Positions 53,641 to 64,000 of a stretch of 64,000 nucleotides of DNA are shown piece after piece. The stretch's first letter is position 1; every line of letters starts with the position of its first letter. Source of the DNA: Enoplolaimus lenunculus (Eukaryota > Nematoda > Enoplea > Enoplida > Thoracostomopsidae); the NCBI GenBank assembly GCA_030248215.1, contig JASANG010002064.1, forward strand, positions 1-64,000, given 5' to 3'. Both the position numbers and the translations under genes were made by a program. The notes under the pieces are model-generated. The model saw only the letters and a list, made by a program, of their open reading frames with translations. It was not told the origin of the DNA and searched no databases.

Positions 53641-53856
53641 CATTTGCAAGTGGACGTCCCAACCAATTATTGTTGTTCAGGACCGCCCAATCCGCTAGTG
53701 AAAGGAAAACTTCTCTTGATTCGTTGCTCTGCATTTGAGTTTGTTCAAAACAGCTGTCTTCAGCAATATAGAATTGTTTCATTTCATCATATTTGTAAAC
53801 TATAAAGTAAACCAGGTCTGCATGGTGTAGCGGATATAAACACGGGTCGATCATAC
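53641..53856 (-). CDS. Internal exon of unrecognised gene (phase 1-1, 216 bp)
   Basis: Acceptor GCACATTCCCACAG and donor GTAAAC bracket exactly 216 bp, entering and leaving in the same phase. Encoded sequence: MIDPCLYPLHHADLVYFIVY, then KYDEMKQFYIAEDSCFEQTQ, then ESREVFLSLADWAVLNNNNW and LGRPLAN. Amphipathic patterning and composition look like a real folded segment with two Cys. A phase 1-1 exon is typical of shuffled modules. Flanking exons were not found. A chance box-A-like string (TGGTGTAGCGG) on the other strand lies inside it. Confidence 0.5.
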
Positions 53857-54504
53857 CTGTGGGAATGTGCAGCAGTTGAAGGCTTAAATCAGAAGTATAC
53901 ATTACATTTGTGCTATTTTAATGCAATTTTGTTTAAAACCTGTAGTTTCTGCTAGTCCACCTTTAAGATTTCGCTGTACTGATGTTTTTCCTTTTATACA
54001 ATTAACGAAGTGATAGGTCTACGAGATCAATGTTTATCTACTCTATTTTGCATCGTAGCTCATTGGATATATGGTTTTTAAATATTCCCACAACCAAAAC
54101 TAGAATTTTGTGTCAGTATTTTATACATTTCGCGCAAAAACTGTCTGGCTTCTCGTTCACTTCAATTTAGCTTTCAAGACTCTTTTCTCAATTGTGCCTG
54201 GGTTGACCCTCTGTACCTCATGGTTTAGTTCGAGGCAAAACTAAAATTTTATACGAGTAATTATCACTGCAGCGGCGTTTTGCTTCGCGTTCGATTCGCT
54301 CCAAAGTCTTTGTTCGCTATAAATGCGAGCCTGTCCCTGTCTGAAATTTATGGATCCGCTACTAAATGTAGACATGTGATTTTTGGTTGTACGGAAGTAA
54401 AATTCAACAAATTAAAGCGTATGCTTTGGAGAAAAGATGGTCCCGGAGAATACCGCGCGAGTATATATTGTAGAAAATTTGAGAGAAGTTTTTAACTCCT
54501 TCTC

Positions 54505-54770
54505 ACATTGAGTTGCCTGTAGGCAACTAAGCGCAGTGTATACACGTTAAATAGTATATATCGTACCGTGTTTAACAATTGCAACACGTATACATAGTAC
54601 TAAATCACCACAACGCGTGAGAGCCCCTCGGGCTCGAGCGTCAAGCTCCTGTAGCTGAGTGGTGGTGGTATACGCCTCCCACTCCCGGCACTGGAGTTCG
54701 AATCCTAGCATAAACGTGGGTCTCAGGGGTAATAGAAAATATTCATTTGAGAAAGGGTTAAGCGAAAAAT
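54505..54770 (+). repeat. SINE, best-preserved copy
   Basis: The tRNA-like part at about 54640-54715 has box A TAGCTGAGTGG (perfect) and box B AGTTCGAATCC (one mismatch), but its acceptor strands do not pair. Upstream is CTCCTTCTCACATTGAGTTG with the small hairpin GTTGCCTGTAGGCAAC. Downstream is the family tail TAGAAAATATTCATTTGAGA. Relatives lie at 2.5, 34.1, 49.5 and 60.0 kb. Confidence 0.65.
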
Positions 54771-55335
54771 TATCAGTTTACTATCTTTAAACGAATCTTT
54801 CGGAATAAGGAAGGAGGCTAAAGAACATTGCGGAGGTGGACGAAACTAGGGTTCGTTGATTGCGCGACCGGCAACAATGGACAAGCGTGCAGTGTCACCG
54901 ACGTTTCCGATCAGCTGTTAACCCAAACTATGTTATGTTCTGTAACACAGAACCCGCGAATCACAAATTTATGAAATGTTACGGAGCTGACTGCTGTCAA
55001 CAATCCAAGTTTTCACGATACAACCGTATGTTCATAATCAGTTTTGCCTACTCTTATGTTACTTTTGAACTTGGCCATAAATATAACATTTCTTATTCAT
55101 TATACGAACCATATCTGTTTAATGAATTCGATTAAATGTAACCATTAGTAACACTGTTTACAATGTTTAATTAGCAAAATAAACCAATTGATTGAAATCA
55201 TTAATTTTACCAATGTTTACCGTGCAAATAGAACGCCGCTACTCAACGCTGATTTTTGGTCTAAAAATTAATTTTTTCAAATTGTTAGGTATCGTTAGAA
55301 AATATCGCATTGTAATAATTTTAGCTTCCAAACAA

Positions 55336-55544
55336 GGGCCCATGTTAAAATCAGGGGCGGAGAGTTTTCCTGTGGGACTAAAATAGAATAAGCTTAAGCT
55401 TTAGATTATTTTTTTCGCTTTGCTTAGGCTTAGGCTTAGGCTTAGGAATATGCTCCTTCTTACGCTTTGGTTTAGGCTTAGACTTAGGTTTAGGCTTAGG
55501 AATATGCTTATAATGCTGTTCCGCCCTGTTCTTTACATTGGCCC
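55336..55544. mobile_element. TTAGGC-core MITE
   Basis: Ends GGGCCCATGTTAAAATCAGG and (right) CCGCCCTGTTCTTTACATTG plus GCCC. The core has two TTAGGC arrays joined by AGGAATATGCTCCTTCTTAC. Flanks TCCAAACAA and CCAAACAA suggest a 9-bp target duplication. The 65-codon Pro/Lys frame is a translation of the array. Confidence 0.75.
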
Positions 55545-55571
55545 AAACAAAAAAGTTAAGTATAGAATTGT

Positions 55572-55800
55572 TCAACTATAGATCTATATTCTCAAATGTG
55601 TGTAGCACCTATCACCAGCTGGTGTTTGGCCTTATAACTTTTAAACCAGAGAATGCTGTAAAACACAAAATTTAGCACATTTTTCGCATATGATTTGCTC
55701 GACTCCTATAATAATGTCGGCTTCAACAACTGCAATAGTTAGTGAGTTTAAAAATGTATTACTAACTGATGATAATTGCTATATACATTTGAGAATGCGG
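55572..55800. mobile_element. MITE with TTCTCAAATG ends, best copy
   Basis: Left end TATATTCTCAAATGTGTGTA, right end TATATACATTTGAGAATGCG: an inverted pair of about 20 bp. Interior landmarks CACATTTTTCGCATATGATT and CAACAACTGCAATAGTTAGT are shared with 5476-5700. Confidence 0.7.
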
Positions 55801-58272
55801 GTCATAATTCTAGGCGTTTTCTCTACTATGCGCTAAATTATTACTTGTTCAGGACGCAGACCACACCTCTCGAGGGTCCCAATGTCAATGACCCAGGCTC
55901 TCCGTCGATCGAACAAACTCGTAGGTGAGCAACTTTAATATATCAAAAATTAATTTTTAGCTTCTTTTCGGGGACATTTACCAAACTAAAACATAGCACA
56001 AAACCCCAGAACAGACTTACTGTACGACTGTCTTTTTAAAAATAGGTAAAATTTCGCTATGTCGGCTTTGTAGCCAAATTTTACCCGAGCCGGAGGTCGC
56101 TTTTGTTTCAGAGATGAAGCCGGAGAGTTAAATCTCTCGTATTGAATAAAATTTTGTAACTAATTAATGCCGAATCGCTTTGCTTTTAATCTATCTCTGA
56201 TTTAACCGTACATGCGTTCACATTAGTTGTACTTCATAATACATAACAAACGGTTACTGAAATTATGTAAAAAAAATTTCCACAAGATTGCGGAAATAAT
56301 ACAAATTTACAGATGGATGTATTGGCCTAATTTACTATGATGTATGCTTTAAATAGCGTAAGCCTAAACCTATGTGTAAGCCTTAGCCGAAACCTAAACC
56401 AAGTCTTAAGTTTAAGCAAAAACCGAAGTTTAAGTCTTTCTTGTCTCTCAGCCTCTTGCGTTACCAATCTTCCAGTGCGTAGGTATCTCAAAATATAGAT
56501 ATATAAATATTTAATTAACATGGGCCAAAGTCTTAAAAATACTAAAATTATAATTTCACTGTCCGTTGAGGCCGTTTTGTGCTAAACAATAACCGGTTTA
56601 AAATGTCCAATGTCTTTTGCAGCCAAAATTGATACTTAAATTTGGCAAAAAAATGCTAGTTTAAATAGTCGTTTAGCTAAAAATAGCAAAATGACGGCAA
56701 TCATTACAGTTGTTTATTCCTTTAATGTTCAACTGTAATTATATTATGAAATGCTAAATTTAGCAGTAGATTGCAGTTTTAATCGATAGATATTTGTTTA
56801 CAGTTCCAAGTAGGTTGAAATCAAGCCAATAGCCATTGTCTATTAAGTTTCAGCAGACTCAAACGGCAGCCAGAACCCACGAAAGTGAGAATTCGTTCTG
56901 TTTATTACAAGACGTTTTTTAATAACACAAGACATTAATGTGAGACAGCAAAACCAGCGTATAAGTATAACCTGGTTGAATTTTTACAAATTTTATCTTT
57001 TGTTCAACATCCGCAAAAATTGCACTTTCCGCAACGTAATTAAAGCCATCACTAAAAGGATAACCAATCGAAAAATTGTCACTTCGTAATAATTTTAAGC
57101 ATTTAAGTCTGCAATTTCAAACTGATCATGATTATTACCTTCTATAGTTTCGCCTTTCGTATAAGTACGTAGTTTCTGCATGTATTTTAAATGGGGCACA
57201 TACAGCGAACTTCCGTGAAATTTTGTAAATTCCCTCAATCTACCGTGCTCACACAGCTAGCTGCTGTGAAATTTTAACTTGAATCCCAATCGTCCACTGT
57301 TAATGTGTTCACGTATCGCACACTTGTAGGCTTAGGGTTTGCGATATACTTTTTAACTTTTGCAGTTGTAGGCAGGTTGCCACACACAGCCGCGGGTTAA
57401 AAAAACCTAAATTTTAAAACCAACACGGGAATGCGTTTGGTGTCGCTCACCGATATTGCTCAAAATAATCCTCAAATAATCGTATTCCAAACAGAGTAAA
57501 CTTAAGCTATAAATGAGTATCTTAAAATACAGAAGAAGAACCCGAAAGACAACAACACAGCATTCGAATCCAATATCGGTCTCTAAATGCTGGTCCACCT
57601 TGTTTAATAGTGTTTACATCTTGTAATCAGCGAAGTTATAATAAATCTTAGATACATTATATTGCGAGGTAGTAGGCAATAAATTTTCAGACATTTTTCA
57701 GCAAATTAAGAATTATTTTTCTCAAAATTCGTTTTTGGACAGGTTTTCCAATTGCGGTTTCGAATTTTAGATTTTTCTCAAATTTTTTCTCGCATTCAAC
57801 GTTCGTATTAAACAACTGAACATTCTTCAGGTCACGACATTCTTTGTTTAACCTACCAACACCCAACACCGACAGTATCATTATGGAATGACAAATGGTA
57901 ATGCCAAAGGTCTAATTGGGCCGTGGAGTCAACTTGCGACCAGAAATCCACGGTCAAATAATAGCAAACACAACTGGGCTTTTGTGTAAGTTTGCTCACA
58001 TATAAGGTTAAGACTATGCTCAGAGTTAGGCTTAGGAAAAGGCTTTAGCAATGATTTTTGCTTACACACACGCATGCTTATCCGTAAACTTGAGCCGAAG
58101 CCTCGGATACTCCAGAGAATTTATTTAAACATTAATAGTTGGATTAACGCAAGAACGGTTTAAGTCAGACTTTACGTAAGTAATAAGCTCAATCATATCA
58201 CACTCACTGACAAAAAAGGTCTGACACTGGTACATATCGCATAGATAAAGTTAAATGTTTTCTGCTTTGCAG
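55801..58272. other. Gene-free stretch
   Basis: A lone TTAGGC-like run lies at 56355-56435. AAGGCTTTAGCAATG near 58.04 kb is in a similar short run. No exon, RNA gene or complete element was recognised. Confidence 0.35.
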
Positions 58273-58338
58273 GGTAAAACGGTCATCAGTCAACACAGCA
58301 AAATTCAGGATTTCTTGGCGAGAACAACGTATAAATGA
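58273..58338 (+). CDS. Possible small terminal exon, unrecognised
   Basis: TTTTCTGCTTTGCAG is a strong acceptor followed by GKTVISQHSKIQDFLARTTY, K and a stop. The opposite strand is open for 91 codons across the same place, so strand and reality are both uncertain. Confidence 0.2.
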   Translation, partial: GKTVISQHSKIQDFLARTTYK

Positions 58339-61249
58339 AATGCACGATACATTGAACTGGTAACATAAATCGGTCATTCGCCATGCGAAGTGTCCAAAAA
58401 TTGTTAAAAAAGTGTACACATATTTCACAGGGTTTGACCAGAACCTACTTATAAACCGGAACCTGATAAAGCGTAACACGAACTGTTACACAAATTTTCC
58501 TAACTCTCCGTTGAGTGAAAGGATTTATCTTTATTTAGCATATATAAAAGGTTTTTTACACCCGCTTGTTAGCTTGTTATTTTCAACCTCATACTAGTGT
58601 TCTGTAATTAGCACTTTTTTACCCTAAGCCAACGCGATGTTTGACCGGCTGGCTGGTCATTAGCCGCCGCCCAGCCAATATATAAATTTTAAAAATCATC
58701 AAGCATTTTAATAATGGTTATGTCGTAACGTTTAGAAGTTATACCAATCGTCTTAGGCTCACTAATTCAACAAGAAACGACATCGTTATAAAATATACGG
58801 TAACTAAAAACAAGTTCAACAGTGTCCAGGGTACAACCGCAGGTCTGCCTCAGGCTCAAGCTACGGCAGATAATCGATCTCCGGCTGCGGTAAAATTTCC
58901 GCCGGAGGTTTCTGCAATTTCGGCAGTGAAATTTGCATATTTTTTAAATCTTTATTTGTTTGGTGCGTTTCGTTTTAACTTTTGATGCAATTTTGAGGAA
59001 AAAATTGTTATGCAATTTACACAACAAAACGGTGAATGATCAAAACATTTGCCCATGTTACGCTGAGATATGTCCTGCTGTTCTGTCATAACAACAGGCA
59101 GGAGTCCAGCGTAGGCAAACCGACGATCAAAACACCCTGCTTACGTAGTGGCGTATGCAGGGTGGGTTAGACGACAATTGCCCCCGTTTGGGATTTTAAT
59201 TCTCTTAATGGAATAGCAAAAATTTCTAATAAAATATATAACTGCGTTTTTAGCGCTTTATTAGTGTGAGAACCGCTTAGTGCTAAAACTTGGGGTGGCA
59301 GCGCAGCTCTCTATCCTGTTTAGGAAATCTTGAAATAGCAGGGGTTTAGGGGGGCGGTAGCCTTGTAAATTTATGTACATACAATAAACAAGGACTTAGC
59401 CGTGGGCGTTCAGGTGTCAATTCGACCCGTCTGGGCTGAAAAATTTAGCTAATATATACTGTGTCCGGTTTATCTACACCTAAAAATTTTGCTTGTGGAT
59501 CTATTTTCATTACCCCTATGTACTTGTGACATTTTGCGAAATGACTCCTGACCCGTTCTGAAACGGCAGGCACAACTCGTATCGATCACAAACAAACAAA
59601 ACTTAAGCCTAAACTAACTAATTTATGTTGATCCTAGCTATACTGCATCCAAAGTAATTTCAACTAGTGATTCAGTCTGAGCGTTGACCATAATGATAAC
59701 TGTCGGCAACATTTTAGATTTCAGCTAAAAGCTTTACAATCGAAATCTAAATATTATTAAAATAATAAATTGACGATGTGACAAAGTTTTAACTTTTTCT
59801 GTGAAAAGTAATTACTTCCTTGGATTTCTAGATCCACCATTTTGCAATTTTTGTGTAAAACTGTTTTTTGAAAGGATGTCTTCACAGCTATGATACAAGA
59901 GCGTGAGTTTGGACAACCTCAGATTAAACACCGAAAAATTCTAAATTCATCTCAACGTTGGGAGTAGGAGCCTCCGCCCTAGTGTTTGGGTAGAACAACC
60001 ACCTCTGCCTGCTCCGGCAATGGGGTTACTCTCCCAACAAAGCAAAACTAACGCAGAAAAATTTTTGTATGAAAAAGAACATGGAACGTGTGCTTTTATT
60101 GCAATAAATCGTCGTTTACATGTGAATTCATGTACACGGTCCGCAATGTATTAAAAATAATGTTTGTTTCCAGTAACATTTTGGCCCCCATTAAGAGATC
60201 CTGGATCCGCCAGCCACTGCTCATACTCAATTGAAATTGCTTTGTCCCCCTACCAGGTTGTGCTGGCTACGGTTTGCGTAATGCCTGAAGACGGATAACA
60301 TACTCAATGTAAAACACAGAAAGAAGAAATATTAATCGGAGATATAACTATTAACCTAGCTCCAATACAGATTTAATGACAATCATATTGCTGGCTTGAC
60401 AGAAGATATACTACCGTTGTGCTCACTACGCAAAATAATTTTCCAATTTCTGTGTATACGTTTCCGGTTTGCAATCGTGCAACCGGAAACGACACTAAAA
60501 ACGGAGCCGGAACTTCCGGTCGAACCTTGGTATACAGACAAACATAAATACGATGTTTACAGTTTTTCGTTGCATAGTTTGCTTACAAATGAGAACTTAA
60601 TCTTTCATATTATTGCCGTCAGACTATGAAATACATCGCGTTAGATTAACGGCAACCAGGAGGATCTCACAACCCTTAGAAAAATTTTAAATTCCGTTGA
60701 CAACCTGATATGATCCTACTAAAAATTTTAGCAACCCTCTCAGCAAGGAGAGGTATTTACACGCCTTCACACTTGGTCATCACAGAGTTGATAATTTCAT
60801 GCCTAAATATTGCACCTGGCACGCACACGTGTTCTATATCCAAACTCGTTCATCTATCACGCTATTTTCACATAAAACTGTACAACCAACTAGATTTTCG
60901 CCTAAAAGGTAAGGGAACAGTAAAATTTGCATGAGGAAAACAACAATAACAAGCAGCCCCTGAAAGGGTCACGGAGACGGGGTACGCATGACCTCGAAAG
61001 CATAATACGACACCGATTGCATTTATGTCTGAAGCTGAAACATGATTAAAAAGGGTAACATGGTTTAAACTTTAAAGGAAACACTTGTAGCAAATTGAAA
61101 TTTACCATCAGGGGGCGTATTAATGGGCTTGTTGGCAGGGTTACTGCAAACTAATTTTTTGACTTTACCAATACTTTCGAGATGTCAGCAACGTTATTAC
61201 GTGGTCTTGTGCCCCATTCAATAAAAAGTAAACGTTTTGTTACGTTCAA
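58339..61249. other. Gene-free stretch with transposon ends
   Basis: A SINE fragment lies at about 59970-60060. CATTAAGAGATCCTGGATCC at 60190 is a MITE end like that at 48.8 kb, and CCCCTACCAGGTTGTGCTGG at 60250 matches the end near 30.92 kb. CCGTTTCCG-type motifs lie at 60460-60520; the 77-codon frame at 60396 crosses them. No gene is supported. Confidence 0.4.
59970..60060 (+). repeat. SINE fragment
   Basis: ACCTCTGCCTGCTCCGGCAA followed by TGGGGTTACTCTCC aligns with GCCTCCCACTCCCGGCACTG and GAGTTCGAATCC of the 54.65-kb copy. The Pol III boxes are eroded. Confidence 0.4.
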
Positions 61250-61261
61250 TAAGTCCCTCAA

Positions 61262-61384
61262 AAGCTACGTAGAAGCGGTATCGTACGTGAACTACGCACG
61301 TACGATACCGTATGATGACGGACGGTGACACACCTACTGTTGTATGCTGACGGACGGCACCGGACGACAAGTATAGCGCAACCC
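61262..61384. mobile_element. CpG-rich MITE, left end eroded
   Basis: ACGATACCGTATGATGACGG and GACGGACGGCACCGGACG units lead to the right end CAAGTATAGCGCAACCC followed by TTA. Confidence 0.6.
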
Positions 61385-62036
61385 TTAGTCTTTGCTGAAA
61401 TCCAAAAGTTTATGTGGGAAGGAGCTAAGCATATGATTTTGGGCTATTTTTAATTTCGAGAAAAACAATCATAACTCGATTGTTAATGAAAAAAATAGTA
61501 ACGTTTTCCTAATCGGTATTGAACACGGTTTCAAATAAAACGTAACATCTGGAAATATGCTAATTGCTTCTCCGCCAAGAGATATCTGTCTATAAATTCG
61601 GTGCTGAAAAATTATTAGAAAATATCTAAAAGTCCCCTGCAGGAATAGTACTTCACTCAATTACTGTTCACAGCGTCTCTAACGGAACAACCTGGTAACC
61701 GATTGCGCCACACCGCCTATTGACCTTGATAGTTTAAGTGTTAACAATTCACTGTATTTGGCAAAAAAGTAAAGTGCAAATGCTGAACGAAAATGTATAA
61801 CGATAATTAATAGAAATAATGGATATGCAAATCTGCCTCCAGTGTAACATATATGGGTCAAATATAGGAATGGCGAATTTAGGGAGGATCCACGCACTAA
61901 TAACGAGGGGGCAACTTTTTCTAAAACTAACCTCTAAACTCTAAATTCTTCCGCTTATATTTGGCAACGGATTTGCATTCAAGATACCTAATCCGAAGAA
62001 CCATAAACCTGCTAGCTGCTGAAATGTCGAAGGAAA

Positions 62037-62219
62037 ATGCATTGTAAAATATATACCCTGGAAATTTCTCATTTTAAAAAAGACGGCCTTCAGGCCGTCT
62101 CAAAAACAACAATACACCAAAATTTGAAAGATTTAAAGTCACAAAAACAGGATGAACACACTGTTGTAGATGTGCGTACGCAAACTTTGATTAAACTTAG
62201 AGAAATTTTGATATTCTGA
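62037..62219 (+). CDS. Possible short coding segment, unrecognised
   Basis: The Lys/Gln-rich frame is open from ATG 62037 to TGA 62217 and contains KTTIHQNLKDLKSQKQDEHT and VVDVRTQTLIKLREI, a plausible amphipathic helix. It could be a last exon entered after TTTTAAAAAAG. It is in the same place as the palindrome at 62081. No family is recognised. Confidence 0.2.
   Translation: MHCKIYTLEISHFKKDGLQAVSKTTIHQNLKDLKSQKQDEHTVVDVRTQTLIKLREILIF
62081..62101. repeat. Perfect GC-rich hairpin
   Basis: AGACGGCCTTCAGGCCGTCT is a 9-bp stem (8 bp with a TTCA loop) between A-rich flanks. It resembles an intrinsic terminator stem, but no bacterial context exists, so its meaning is unknown. Confidence 0.6.
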
Positions 62220-62545
62220 AGAATTGGAATTATCAAACGTGTTTAAAACTTTACCCCACTTAGTGAGAGGTCTCAAAACAGAAGTAATAGCAACAACGGA
62301 TTTGAAACATATCAGAACAGCTTGTGACACCAGTTACATAATTCACATAGATAATTGCCCATAAAGTTGAGCGACAATTTTTTATATCGCTCTTGCGTAT
62401 TTGCAACACTTTCACAGCTTTTGCCGGGCAGCAGAACAGTTATTGGTGCAAACGGTCGGGCTTTGCCGAGCTCTCGACGTTCAGCCTAGAGCGATCGTTA
62501 CAGCCACTCTCTTTGTTATGGTAAAAAGCATTTTACGTGGCCTAA

Positions 62546-62756
62546 GGGTTGCAGCTACGTTGCCGTAAGTCACCGTGCGTCACCCGTACGGCGACGCCCG
62601 TCATCGAGCGGTATCATACGCAAATAACTCACGTACGATAACGTATGGTTCGAACGATGACGGACGGCGCCGTACGGATGCCGGACGGTGACGGGCGGCG
62701 CCGTACGGGTAACGCACGGTGCTGGACGACGCCGGACGTCGAGTATAGCGCAACCC
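62546..62756. mobile_element. CpG-rich PIF/Harbinger-like MITE, intact ends
   Basis: Target duplication TAA at 62543-62545 and 62757-62759. Ends GGGTTGCAGCTACGTTGCCG and CGAGTATAGCGCAACCC. The interior is built of GACGGACGGCGCCGTACGG units. It is the best copy of the family together with 20077-20308. Confidence 0.8.
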
Positions 62757-62823
62757 TAAGACACCTCGGATGTCATCTGTACACAGTTTTAAAATGACCA
62801 CGGCGATACTTGAGAAGTGTAAC

Positions 62824-62962
62824 TTTTAGGCTTAGGCTTTGGATTAGGCATATGTTTACGCTTAGGATAGGTTAAGCATAGGTTTAGGATTAGGATAAGC
62901 ATAGGTTTAAGCTTAGGTTCCGGCTTATTAATAGTAGACAGGCTACTACGGTTTACATGGGT
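62824..62962. mobile_element. TTAGGC-core MITE fragment
   Basis: TTAGGCTTAGGCTTTGGATT and several AGGATTAGGATAAGC variants end at CGGTTTACATGGGTC, a worn right terminus. Confidence 0.4.
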
Positions 62963-62971
62963 CTAACTTAC

Positions 62972-63128
62972 ATTGGTGTCAGAGTGTTTTTGTGTCGTTT
63001 GCGATGCTTTTTTCCATTCGTTGGCGTTATGTTTGCATGATGATGTGTCACAGACGTGTTGCCTTGCAATCGATTCATTTGAGGCGCAGATTGCGTTCGA
63101 ACGACTTTTTCATCTCCAGCAGCCGAAG
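62972..63128 (-). CDS. Internal exon of unrecognised gene
   Basis: Acceptor CGAATATCTTTAG, donor GTAAGT, 157 bp. Encoded sequence: SAAGDEKVVRTQSAPQMNRL, then QGNTSVTHHHANITPTNGKK, then HRKRHKNTLTP. Polar, basic and probably disordered. RTQSAP fits the 14-3-3 mode I pattern R-x-x-S-x-P. The remaining exons lie outside or were not recognised. The + strand frame here is a shadow. Confidence 0.45.
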
Positions 63129-64000
63129 CTAAAGATATTCGGGGTTGAAGAACGAAATTATGTAAAAATGCTGTCATTACGTTTTCATCTATTGCTTATA
63201 TATGTGAATAATGTATGGCTGAAATACAAACGAAACAAACGTTATATTGATGTGTAGTTTTAAGCAATTTCAAACCATCACTCAATGTCTCACACGCTAT
63301 ACGCAAAAACTTGTATTCCGTGCCAAAATTTGACTTCGCGATAAAATTTGAATTTTTCCGCCAAAATTTGAATATTATTAGCAAAAATGGAATATTCATG
63401 GCAATATATAAATTAGCTTGACAGCCTGAATTTCCTGCAACATTTGAGCAGTTCGAATGCAGTTGAAGAATAGTATTCGTCCGCTGTACCGTTGTCGAAA
63501 TCATCTAATTGTCGGAAATTTGAGTTCTAAGTGTTTTGATGGTAATTATGAAGCATTCACGCTATACTGTGTACAAAAATTCGAAAGTTTGTCCATCCAC
63601 TTGGTTTTAAGGATTTAAGGGTAGTGGTACAAGATATTGCAAGAAGACCATACAATTAGCACAGTGCTACCTTCAGAGGGAGAAGTGACATTTACTAAAA
63701 ACTTTAATACCAAACGTGACATTACAATTCAATTCAAATATGTGGTGGGTACGCTGCGTGTGCGCAGTGCATGCATTATGACGCGTGAAAGACATAACTT
63801 TGACCCATGTAATCATAACGGCCGGTCTACCGGGATACAGAAAGCCTGGAATACTTAAACGCTGACAGGCCACGCGCGTCGTCAGGAATTTCATTTGGGG
63901 GGTCTACACAATCAGGTGTTACAGTAAAAATAGCGTTTTGAAAATTCGGACGCGAAGCGAGCGAAAAGATTGACGGATTTAAAATTGATGCGTCACAATA
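63129..64000. other. Unassigned end of window
   Basis: The 102-codon - strand frame at 63196-63504 might hold a further exon of the gene above (it contains VQRTNTILQLHSNCSNVAG), but no splice pair convinces. The last 120 bp (TTGGGGGGTCTAC, GCGAAGCGAGCGAAAAG) resemble a transposon terminus running off the window. Confidence 0.3.

Noticed and set aside
53815-53890. tRNA-like box A (TGGTGTAGCGG) on the + strand
   Set aside because: It has no box B and no cloverleaf, and it lies inside a better supported - strand exon.
1-64000. CRISPR array, operon or bacterial system
   Set aside because: Spliced animal genes and dispersed MITEs fill the window. The regular arrays seen (TTAGGC, GTCCGGCACC, ACTTAAGT) have no spacer-repeat structure.
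1-64000. LINE, LTR or other reverse-transcriptase or capsid-bearing elements
   Set aside because: No frame shows reverse transcriptase, integrase, protease or capsid motifs, and no long terminal direct repeats were noticed.

Overview
The window reads as animal nuclear DNA: AT-rich, intron-containing, with GT-AG splice sites and dense small transposons, and no bacterial gene organisation. Two genes can be rebuilt exon by exon. One is an alpha7-type neuronal nicotinic acetylcholine receptor subunit on the + strand (ten coding exons, 14675-23330, 640 aa). The other is a YjeF N-terminal domain protein of the YJEFN3/AIBP2 branch of the NAD(P)HX-epimerase family on the - strand (four coding exons, 30159-26118, 491 aa). 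They are tail to tail, about 2.8 kb apart. Introns of a few hundred bp to 2 kb, many short MITEs, and a vertebrate-like YJEFN3 relative suggest an invertebrate deuterostome, perhaps a tunicate. That is inference; no species can be named.

Layout. 1-14.1 kb has no recognisable gene. It is dominated by two inverted copies of a 2.6-kb repeated unit (2927-5506 and 7716-10706), and the second copy is circularly permuted relative to the first. 14.1-23.3 kb is the receptor gene, with at least five transposon insertions in or near its introns. 23.3-26.1 kb is repeat-rich spacer. 26.1-30.2 kb is the YJEFN3-like gene, whose last intron carries a 732-bp PIF/Harbinger-like MITE. 30.2-64 kb is mostly repeats and unassigned AT-rich DNA, with isolated exon-like pieces (36.97-37.15, 47.1, 50.9-51.4, 53.64-53.86, 58.27 and 62.97-63.13 kb) belonging to genes I do not recognise.

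Repeats. Four families recur. (1) MITEs with a degenerate TTAGGC core and ends resembling GGCCCATGTAAAGAACAGGG; two copies have 10-bp target duplications (Mutator-like). (2) CpG-rich MITEs built of ACGGACGGYGCC units, with GGGTTGCGCTATACT ends and TTA/TAA target duplications (PIF/Harbinger-like). (3) MITEs with ends like TTCTCAAATG-GTGTAGCACC, one of them just before receptor exon 4. (4) A tRNA-derived SINE family. I saw no CRISPR array, no rRNA, no intact tRNA, and no reverse transcriptase or capsid-bearing element.

The two recognised genes have no obvious functional link. One is a ligand-gated cation channel of the nerve or muscle membrane. The other is an epimerase-fold protein that has lost the epimerase substrate loop.
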